This document shows positions 58,262 through 64,000 of a stretch of 64,000 nucleotides of DNA, piece after piece (position 1 is the first letter of the stretch; each line of letters starts with the position of its first letter). The DNA is taken from assembly GCA_020161245.1 (NCBI GenBank), contig JAIUOK010000025.1, positions 1 through 64,000 on the forward strand, read 5' to 3'. Position numbers and translations under genes: made by a program. This stretch comes from Actinomycetota bacterium (GTDB taxonomy: Bacteria > Actinomycetota > Actinomycetes > S36-B12 > CAIYMF01). Under the pieces are notes generated by a model. That model saw only the letters and a list, made by a program, of their open reading frames with translations. It did no database searches and was not told where the DNA came from.

Positions 58262-59710
58262 TCAGCCGAGGGCGCGCACGATGTCGTCGACCCGCTCCTT
58301 GGCATCGCCGAAGAGCATCCGCGAGTTCTCGCGGAAGAACAGCGGGTTCTGCACCCCGGCGTAGCCGGTGGCCATCGAGCGCTTGAACACGATGACGTCG
58401 TGGGCGTTCCACACCTCGAGCACCGGCATGCCGGCGATCGGCGACGACGGGTCCTCGTTGGCGGCGGGGTTCACGGTGTCGTTGGCGCCGATCACCAGGA
58501 CGACGTCGGTGTCGGGGAAGTCCGGGTTGATCTCGTCCATCTCCAGGACGATGTCGTACGGGACCTTCGCCTCGGCAAGCAGGACGTTCATGTGCCCGGG
58601 AAGGCGGCCCGCCACCGGGTGGATGCCGAACCGGACGTCGACCCCTCGGGCGCGCAGCTTCGACGTCATCTCCGCGACCGGGTACTGCGCCTGCGCGACC
58701 GCCATGCCGTAGCCCGGGGTGATGACGACCTTGCGCGCATTGGCGAGCAGCTCGGCGACCTCCTCGGCGTTGGTCTCGCGGTGCTCGCCGTAGTCCTTGA
58801 CCTCGCCGGTGACGGCCCCGTCGGAGCCGAAGCCGCCGAGGATCACCGAGATGAACGAGCGGTTCATCGCCCGGCACATGATGTAGCTGAGGATCGCACC
58901 GGAGGCGCCGACGAGGGAGCCGGTGATGATGAGCAGGTCGTTGCTCAGCATGAAGCCGGCCGCGGCCGCGGCCCAGCCCGAGTAGCTGTTGAGCATCGAC
59001 ACGACCACCGGCATGTCGCCGCCGCCGATCGCGGCCACGAGGTGGAAGCCGAGGAACAAAGCCAGGGCGGTCATGATGAGCAGCGGGATGATCGCGTTGT
59101 CGCTGTGGTCGGCCATGAACCAGACCATGAGACCGGCCGACACGATGAGGATCAGCAGGTTGAGCAGGTGGCGTGCCGGCAGCACGAGCGGCGACGACTT
59201 CATGCGCGCCGACAGCTTGAGGTAGGCGACGATCGAGCCGGTGAAGGTGACGGCGCCGATGAAGACGCCGAGGAACACCTCGGCCGAGTGGATCGCGGCG
59301 AGCGACCCCTCGTCGGCGGCACCCGGCTCGAAGTAGGAGTTGTAGCCGACGAGCACCGCGGCGAGGCCGACGAAGCTGTGCAGCATCGCGACCAGCTCGG
59401 GCATCTGCGTCATCTCGACCGTGCGGGCGCGCCACGCGCCGATCGAACCGCCGATGAGCATCGCGACGACGATGAGCGTCAGGGTGATCGCGAACGGGCG
59501 CTGGTCGGGCAGGATCGCGGCGTTGCGCGCGGCGAGGACGAGCGTGGCCACGAGCGCGAGCGCCATGCCCGTCATGCCGAAGACGTTGCCGCGCTTGGCG
59601 GTCTCGTGCTTCGACAGGCCGGCGAGCGCCAGGATGAACAGGACGCCGGCCACGATGTAGGCGCCCTGGACGAGGCCCGAGAGGGTGTCGGAGGACAGGA
59701 AGTCGGTCAC
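58262..59710 (-). CDS. pntB: NAD(P) transhydrogenase subunit beta
   Basis: A 482-residue membrane protein. The N-terminal two-thirds are about nine helices ([31 protein letters not shown] and others). The C-terminal NADP-binding domain contains [40 protein letters not shown] and [14 protein letters not shown]. It works with PntA to couple proton flow to hydride transfer from NADH to NADP. The upstream pntA stop lies three bases before its start. Confidence 0.95.
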   Translation of the reverse strand: MTDFLSSDTLSGLVQGAYIVAGVLFILALAGLSKHETAKRGNVFGMTGMALALVATLVLAARNAAILPDQRPFAITLTLIVVAMLIGGSIGAWRARTVEMTQMPELVAMLHSFVGLAAVLVGYNSYFEPGAADEGSLAAIHSAEVFLGVFIGAVTFTGSIVAYLKLSARMKSSPLVLPARHLLNLLILIVSAGLMVWFMADHSDNAIIPLLIMTALALFLGFHLVAAIGGGDMPVVVSMLNSYSGWAAAAAGFMLSNDLLIITGSLVGASGAILSYIMCRAMNRSFISVILGGFGSDGAVTGEVKDYGEHRETNAEEVAELLANARKVVITPGYGMAVAQAQYPVAEMTSKLRARGVDVRFGIHPVAGRLPGHMNVLLAEAKVPYDIVLEMDEINPDFPDTDVVLVIGANDTVNPAANEDPSSPIAGMPVLEVWNAHDVIVFKRSMATGYAGVQNPLFFRENSRMLFGDAKERVDDIVRALG

Positions 59711-59713
59711 CGG

Positions 59714-61240
59714 TCAGTCCTTCCGGAACATCTCGAGCATGCGCAGCGTCACGAGGAACCCGCCGAAGATGTTGATCGAGGCGACGAGCACCGCGACCAC
59801 CGCCAGGACCGTGACGAGCGTGTTCTCGGACCCGATCTGCAGGATGCCGCCGACGAGGATGATCCCGGAGATCGCGTTGGTCTCCGACATCAGCGGGGTG
59901 TGCAGCGCGTGCGCGACGTTGGAGATGACGTAGTACCCGACGAACACCGCGAGCACGAAAACCGTGAAGTGGTTGAGCAGCACGGCGGGCGAGTAGGCCG
60001 CGAGCACCATGAACAGCACGGCGCCGAGGCCCGCCCAGTAGAGGCGCCGCCTCGGATCCTTGGGCTTCGGCGGCTCCTTCGCGGGCACCGCCGCGACCGC
60101 TGCGGCCGGTGCGGCCGAGACCTGCACCGCCGGCGGCGGCCACAGCAGCTCGCCGTCCTTGGCCACGGTCATGCCGCGCTGCACGACGTCGTCGAGGTCG
60201 AGGACGAGCTCGCCGTCCTTGGCCGGGGTGAGCAGCTTCATCAGGTTGACGATGTTGGTGCCGTAGAGCTGGGAGGTCTGGCCGGCCAGCCGCGAGGCGA
60301 GGTCGGTGTAGCCGATGATCGTGACCTTGTTGGCCGTGACCACCTTGTCGTCGGTCACCGTGCCCTCGACGTTGCCGCCGTTGGCGGCCGCCATGTCGAC
60401 GATCACCGAGCCCGGCTTCATCGCGGCGACCGTCTCGGCGGTGATGAGCTTCGGCGCGGGGCGCCCCGGGATCAGGGCGGTGGTGATGACGATGTCGGCG
60501 GCGCGGGCCTCCGCGTCGTACATCGCGGCGGTGGCCGCCTCCTGCTCGGCGGTCATCTCCTTGGCGTAGCCGTCGGAGGAGACCTCCTGCTCCATCTCCA
60601 CGAAGACGAAGTCGGCGCCCATCGACTTGACCTGCTCGGCGACCTCGGGGCGGACGTCGAACGCACGGACGACCGCGCCCATCGACCCCGCCGCGCCGAT
60701 CGCGGCGAGGCCGGCCACGCCGGCACCGACCACGAAGATGCGCGCCGGCGGCACCTTGCCCGCGGCGGTGACCTGGCCGGTGAACTGGCGGCCGAACGCA
60801 TGCGCGGCCTCGACGACCGCGCGGTAGCCGGCGACGTTGGCCATCGACGACAGCACGTCGAGGGCCTGCGCACGGGAGATGCGCGGGACGGCGTCGAGCG
60901 CGAGCGCGGTGACGCCCGCGGCCCGCAGCTTCTCGACGAGCTCGGGGGACCGGCCCGGGGCCATCATCGAGACCAGCACGGTGCCGGGCTGCAGCCGCGC
61001 GATCTCGTCGTCGCTCGGCGCGTTCACCTTGGCGACGACGTCGCTCGACCACACCGTGGCCGGGTCGGCGAGGGTCGCGCCGGCCGCGGTGTAGGCGTCG
61101 TCGGGCTGGTCGGCCGAGCCGCCGGCCCCCGCCTCGATGACGACCTCGTAGCCCAGCTTGATGAGCTGGGCGGCCGTCGCGGGGGTGGCCGCGACGAGGG
61201 TCTCGCCCGGCTTGGACTCGCGGGGGATGCCGATGCGCAC
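59714..61240 (-). CDS. pntA: NAD(P) transhydrogenase subunit alpha, full-length form
   Basis: A 508-residue subunit. Residues 1-380 are the NAD-binding domain ([51 protein letters not shown], and [22 protein letters not shown]). After a Pro/Ala linker come about four C-terminal helices ([22 protein letters not shown] onwards). It is the fused, E. coli-like form and not the split PntAA/PntAB of many actinobacteria. Expressed with pntB. Confidence 0.94.
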   Translation of the reverse strand: MRIGIPRESKPGETLVAATPATAAQLIKLGYEVVIEAGAGGSADQPDDAYTAAGATLADPATVWSSDVVAKVNAPSDDEIARLQPGTVLVSMMAPGRSPELVEKLRAAGVTALALDAVPRISRAQALDVLSSMANVAGYRAVVEAAHAFGRQFTGQVTAAGKVPPARIFVVGAGVAGLAAIGAAGSMGAVVRAFDVRPEVAEQVKSMGADFVFVEMEQEVSSDGYAKEMTAEQEAATAAMYDAEARAADIVITTALIPGRPAPKLITAETVAAMKPGSVIVDMAAANGGNVEGTVTDDKVVTANKVTIIGYTDLASRLAGQTSQLYGTNIVNLMKLLTPAKDGELVLDLDDVVQRGMTVAKDGELLWPPPAVQVSAAPAAAVAAVPAKEPPKPKDPRRRLYWAGLGAVLFMVLAAYSPAVLLNHFTVFVLAVFVGYYVISNVAHALHTPLMSETNAISGIILVGGILQIGSENTLVTVLAVVAVLVASINIFGGFLVTLRMLEMFRKD

Positions 61241-61403
61241 GCGTCTCTCCTCGTCCTCATGCCCGTCCGCAGCTCGGGACGCTGCGGCGGGCAGGGGTCG
61301 GACGGCGTCGTGCGACGCCGTCCTGCTCCACGCGCGAACCTAGCGCCCGCGCGCCCCGCAGCCACCGGCGAGGCCGACGATGTGACCCACGTGTCCGAGG
61401 TGC

Positions 61404-62159
61404 TCAGCCGGTCGTGCGGTGCACCTTGTGCTGCGCGGCCTGCGCGACGGGGCGGATCGTGATCTGGTCGAGGTTCACGTGGCTCGGCCGGGTGGCCACC
61501 CAGGCGACGGCGTCGGCGATGTCGCCGGCCGTGAGGGGCTGCTCGACGCCGGCGTACACCGACGCCGCGCGGTCGGCGTCGCCGTGGAACCGGTTGACCG
61601 CGAACTCCTCGGTGCGCACCATGCCCGGCGCGATCTCGGTGACGCGGACGGGCTGGCCGCACAGCTCGAGCCGCAGCGTGGCGGCGAGGGCGGCCTCGGC
61701 GTGCTTGGCGGCGGCATAGGACCCGCCGCCCTCGTAGGCGACGTGCCCGGCGGTCGATCCCATGACGACGACGAGCCCGCGGCCGGAGCGCACCAGCAGC
61801 GGCAGCAGCGCCTGGATCGTGCGGACCGTGCCCAGCACGTTGACGTCGTAGGTGCGCTGCCACGAGGCGAGGTCGGCGTCGGCGATGGACGCGGCATCGA
61901 ACGCGCCTCCCGCGTTGGCCACCAGCGTGGTGACGTCGGCGCCGGCCAGGTGCGCGGCGAGGGCGTCGACGCTGTGCTGGTCGGTGACGTCGAGCTCCCA
62001 CGCGGTGATCCGCTCGTGCGCGGCGGCGACGTCGGCGAGCCGGTCGGTGCGGCGGGCGCAGGCGAGGACGTCGAAGCCCTCCGACGCGAGGGCGAGCGCG
62101 GTGGCCGCGCCGATCCCGCTGCTGGCCCCGGTGACGACGGCGGTCCCTCGCTGCTGCAT
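61404..62159 (-). CDS. SDR family oxidoreductase
   Basis: A 251-residue short-chain dehydrogenase of the classical type (VTGASSGIGAATALALASEGFDV, VANAG, MGSTAGH with the catalytic Ser, YAAAKHAEAAL with Tyr and Lys). The close relatives are YdfG-like 3-hydroxy-acid dehydrogenases (S. cerevisiae YMR226c / E. coli YdfG). The C-terminal VNLDQITIRPVAQ is the tail of that subgroup. The next gene upstream is cut by the sequence junction. Confidence 0.88.
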   Translation of the reverse strand: MQQRGTAVVTGASSGIGAATALALASEGFDVLACARRTDRLADVAAAHERITAWELDVTDQHSVDALAAHLAGADVTTLVANAGGAFDAASIADADLASWQRTYDVNVLGTVRTIQALLPLLVRSGRGLVVVMGSTAGHVAYEGGGSYAAAKHAEAALAATLRLELCGQPVRVTEIAPGMVRTEEFAVNRFHGDADRAASVYAGVEQPLTAGDIADAVAWVATRPSHVNLDQITIRPVAQAAQHKVHRTTG

Positions 62160-62183
62160 GCGCCCATCATCGCGGCCGGGGCA

Positions 62184-62486
62184 CTACTCCTCGACGAGGG
62201 GGACGACCTCCTGGCCGATCCACCGCATCCAGCCCACGATGTCGGGCTCGTCCTCCAGCGGCCGCAGGACCACCGAGGTGGCGCCCGCCTTTCGGTAGCG
62301 CGCGACGCCGGCCGCGACGTCCGCCGCCGTGCCGGCGAGCCCGCGCTCGGTGTCGGGGTCGCCGGTGGGCCCGCCGAGGTCGGCGGCCAGGCGCTGGACC
62401 GCCCCTTCGCCGCGCACGGCATGGACGAACACCGGGATCTCGGGCCGGTCCGTGCGCCCTCCTGCCGCGACGCCCGAGTCGATCAC
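62184..62486 (-). CDS. flavin-dependent oxidoreductase (LLM class), C-terminal fragment cut at the junction
   Basis: About 100 residues remain of a luciferase-like monooxygenase: EIPVFVHAVRGEGAVQRLAADLGGPTGD, then GTAADVAAGVARYRKAGATSVVLRPLEDEPDIVGWMRWIGQEVVPLVEE. The ending resembles actinobacterial F420/FMN LLM proteins. The normal N-terminal two-thirds (flavin barrel) is missing because the sequence changes to unrelated DNA at about 62,486. The truncation is at the contig join, not a biological stop. Confidence 0.7.
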   Translation of the reverse strand: MIDSGVAAGGRTDRPEIPVFVHAVRGEGAVQRLAADLGGPTGDPDTERGLAGTAADVAAGVARYRKAGATSVVLRPLEDEPDIVGWMRWIGQEVVPLVEE

Positions 62487-62498
62487 AGCCTGAATCTG
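62478..62498. other. abrupt sequence junction, likely chimeric contig join
   Basis: Left of this point the codons are almost purely G/C-ending and the gene is actinobacterial. Right of it, codons such as AAA, ATT, GAT and CAG appear at once, and the reading frame is the middle of a histidine kinase. Neither gene is complete. Exact breakpoint is uncertain by about 10 bp. Confidence 0.8.
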
Positions 62499-63275
62499 GA
62501 GCTGATTGCCGCGGCCAGCCAGGCAGAGGCGCAGAGCCACGATAAATCCCGCTTTCTGGCGAGTGTCAGCCACGAGCTTCGCACCCCGCTGAACGCGATT
62601 ATCGGGTTCTCGGAAATTCTGCGGACGGATGTGAAAGACCAGCTGCAAAAGGTGTATCAGGATTATATTGAGGATATTAACGCCTCGGGCCGGCACCTGC
62701 TGAGCCTCATCAACGATATTCTGGATTACTCCAAAGCGGAGGCGGGCAAGCTGCAGGTTGAGTGGGCGGAGACGGACGCGACGAAGATTATCCGCAACTC
62801 CGTGCGGATGGTCATGCCGCGCGCCGAGACCGCGCAGGTAACGCTGATCGAGGAAATTCCCACCCAGCATCTGGTGCTGGTAACGGATGCCAAAAAACTC
62901 AAGCAGGTGCTGCTGAACCTGCTCTCGAACGCGGTTAAATTTACACCCGCCGGCGGCGAAGTGCGTTGCCAGGCATGGGTGAACGTGGCGACAGGCAGCC
63001 TGACCATCAGCGTTAAGGATACCGGGATTGGTATTGCGCCGAAGGATATTTCCAAGGCGATGACGCCGTTTGGGCAGGTGGCCTCCTCGCTCTCGCGCAA
63101 ATATGAGGGTACGGGACTGGGTCTGCCACTTTCCAAGAAGTTTGTGGAGTCGATGGGCGGCGAGTTCAGCATTTCGAGTGAGCTTGGCGTCGGCACGCAG
63201 GTCACGATTACCATTCCCAAAGCACCGCCGGGCTGGAGCGAAGAAAACAGCACCTTCTCCGGCTTTTCATCCTAA
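62487..63275 (+). CDS. sensor histidine kinase, C-terminal part (5' truncated)
   Basis: The last 262 residues of a hybrid-less PAS-type histidine kinase. The H-box is SRFLASVSHELRTPLNAIIGFSEILR with the phosphorylated His codon at 62571. The N-box is LLNLLSNAVKFTPAGGEVR, the G1-box VKDTGIGIAPKDISKAMTPFGQV, and the G2-box GTGLGLPLSKKFVESMGGEF. Lower GC and codon use differ from all genes to its left. The wording of the G-boxes resembles alphaproteobacterial (PleC/DivJ-like) kinases. It is followed by panB after nine bases. Confidence 0.85.
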   Translation, partial: SLNLELIAAASQAEAQSHDKSRFLASVSHELRTPLNAIIGFSEILRTDVKDQLQKVYQDYIEDINASGRHLLSLINDILDYSKAEAGKLQVEWAETDATKIIRNSVRMVMPRAETAQVTLIEEIPTQHLVLVTDAKKLKQVLLNLLSNAVKFTPAGGEVRCQAWVNVATGSLTISVKDTGIGIAPKDISKAMTPFGQVASSLSRKYEGTGLGLPLSKKFVESMGGEFSISSELGVGTQVTITIPKAPPGWSEENSTFSGFSS

Positions 63276-63284
63276 GAGGCTCCC

Positions 63285-64000
63285 ATGTCGCATCAACCCA
63301 CCGCCCCTGCTCCTGTGCGCCATACTATTCCCTCCCTGCGGGCGGCCAAGGGCGCACAGAAGCTGGTGCTCCTTACCGCTTACACCGCGCCGATGGCGGA
63401 AATTCTCAGCGCGCATTGCGATATGCTGATGGTGGGCGACTCGCTCGGCATGGTGGTGTATGGGTTTGACTCTACCCTGCCGGTGACGCTGGAGCTGATG
63501 ATCAACCATGGTGCGGCGGTGGTGCGCGGCGCGCAGGGCGTGCCGGTGGTGGTGGACCTTCCCTTTGGCAGTTATCAGGCATCGCCCATGCAGGCCTTTG
63601 AAAGCGCAGCGCGGGTGCTGAAGGAAACCGGCGCTGCCGCCGTGAAGCTGGAAGGCGGCACCGAGCTTGCAGACACCATTCGTTACCTGACGCAGCGCGG
63701 CATCCCTGTCATGGCCCATATCGGGCTGAAGCCGCAATCGGTGCATGTGTATGGCGGGTTTAAGGCGCAGGGTAAAGACGACGCTACCTACCGCGCCATT
63801 CTTGCGGACGGGCTGGCCGTTGCAGAGGCCGGGGCGTTTGCCGTGGTGATCGAAGGGGTGATGGAACCGCTGGCGGCGGAGATTACCCGCGCCATTTCGA
63901 TTCCGACGATTGGTATCGGTGCTTCGGCGGCGTGCGATGGGCAGGTGCTGGTGGTGGATGACATGCTGGGCATGTTTACGCGGGCGGCGCGCTTTGTTAA
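63285..64000 (+). CDS. panB: 3-methyl-2-oxobutanoate hydroxymethyltransferase (3' truncated)
   Basis: The first 238 residues of PanB, cut by the window edge. It catalyses the first step of pantothenate synthesis with methylene-tetrahydrofolate. The Mg site is [14 protein letters not shown] (Asp), VVDLPFGSY (Asp) and KLEGG (Glu); the catalytic Glu is in [23 protein letters not shown] follows. ATG at 63285 with AAGAGG seven bases ahead. Codon use and A/T content match the preceding kinase and not the actinomycete part. Confidence 0.93.
   Translation, partial: MSHQPTAPAPVRHTIPSLRAAKGAQKLVLLTAYTAPMAEILSAHCDMLMVGDSLGMVVYGFDSTLPVTLELMINHGAAVVRGAQGVPVVVDLPFGSYQASPMQAFESAARVLKETGAAAVKLEGGTELADTIRYLTQRGIPVMAHIGLKPQSVHVYGGFKAQGKDDATYRAILADGLAVAEAGAFAVVIEGVMEPLAAEITRAISIPTIGIGASAACDGQVLVVDDMLGMFTRAARFV

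Noticed and set aside
61419..62486. In-frame N-terminal extension of the histidine kinase across the join
   Set aside because: That stretch is antisense to a clear SDR gene and to the LLM fragment; continuity of the frame is accidental at the junction.

Overview
The window is chromosomal DNA from a very GC-rich actinomycete (Actinomycetota). The evidence is overwhelming G/C at third codon positions, many GTG starts, head-to-tail genes joined by ATGA/GTGA overlaps, and a gene set typical of that phylum: a tRNA adenosine deaminase-associated protein beside tadA, a deazaflavin (F420)-type nitroreductase, DUF1206 and DUF6458 membrane proteins. No intact tRNA, rRNA or CRISPR array was found. The genus cannot be fixed from what I can see.

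Layout. 1-9,312 is a decayed mobile or genomic island. It holds relics (a TetR-like tail, a frameshifted STAS domain, an IS21-type element with an internally deleted istB), a few small unknown genes, and one intact two-gene cargo: a TOTE-type primase-helicase diverging from an AAA/DUF4143 ATPase. The cargo lies between two diverged direct repeats that each end in a tRNA-Thr 3'-end-like fragment. The island ends at a tRNA-Ser 3' fragment followed by a strong terminator. From 9,650 the DNA is ordinary core genome: a GATase-like protein, a GH13 glucosidase, an SDR/phosphotransferase/acyl-CoA dehydrogenase operon, tadA and upp, a secreted beta-propeller protein, a tocopherol-cyclase-like protein, OsmC, pirin, GH36 alpha-galactosidase, Gfo/Idh oxidoreductase, and a PEBP protein.

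26.5-27.9 kb is a 1.37-kb interval between divergent genes. It is packed with a nine-unit array of paired hairpins, nearly all capped by GNRA tetraloops on the + strand, preceded by a promoter-like sequence and closed by a terminator hairpin. I think this is the best candidate in the window for an undescribed structured RNA. It is followed by a 24-bp tandem repeat. Downstream are an alpha-glucoside-type ABC importer (binding protein and two permeases, no ATPase), a VOC/hydrolase pair facing a MarR regulator, a lipid kinase/PAP2 pair, a sugar-oxidation operon (lactonase, MDR dehydrogenase, SDR), an ArsR-SulP pair, a MoxR-VWA cassette, a P450, a second SulP, an NYN protein, a UbiB kinase, a CPBP protease, a relic biotin-ligase-like protein and pntA-pntB. 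Five copies of one intergenic palindrome occur between 36.3 and 49 kb.

At about 62,487 the sequence changes abruptly. A flavin-dependent oxidoreductase gene on the minus strand is cut off and joined to the C-terminal half of a histidine kinase followed by panB. These have lower GC, different codon use and alphaproteobacterial character. This looks like a chimeric contig join; the last 1.5 kb probably belongs to another organism.
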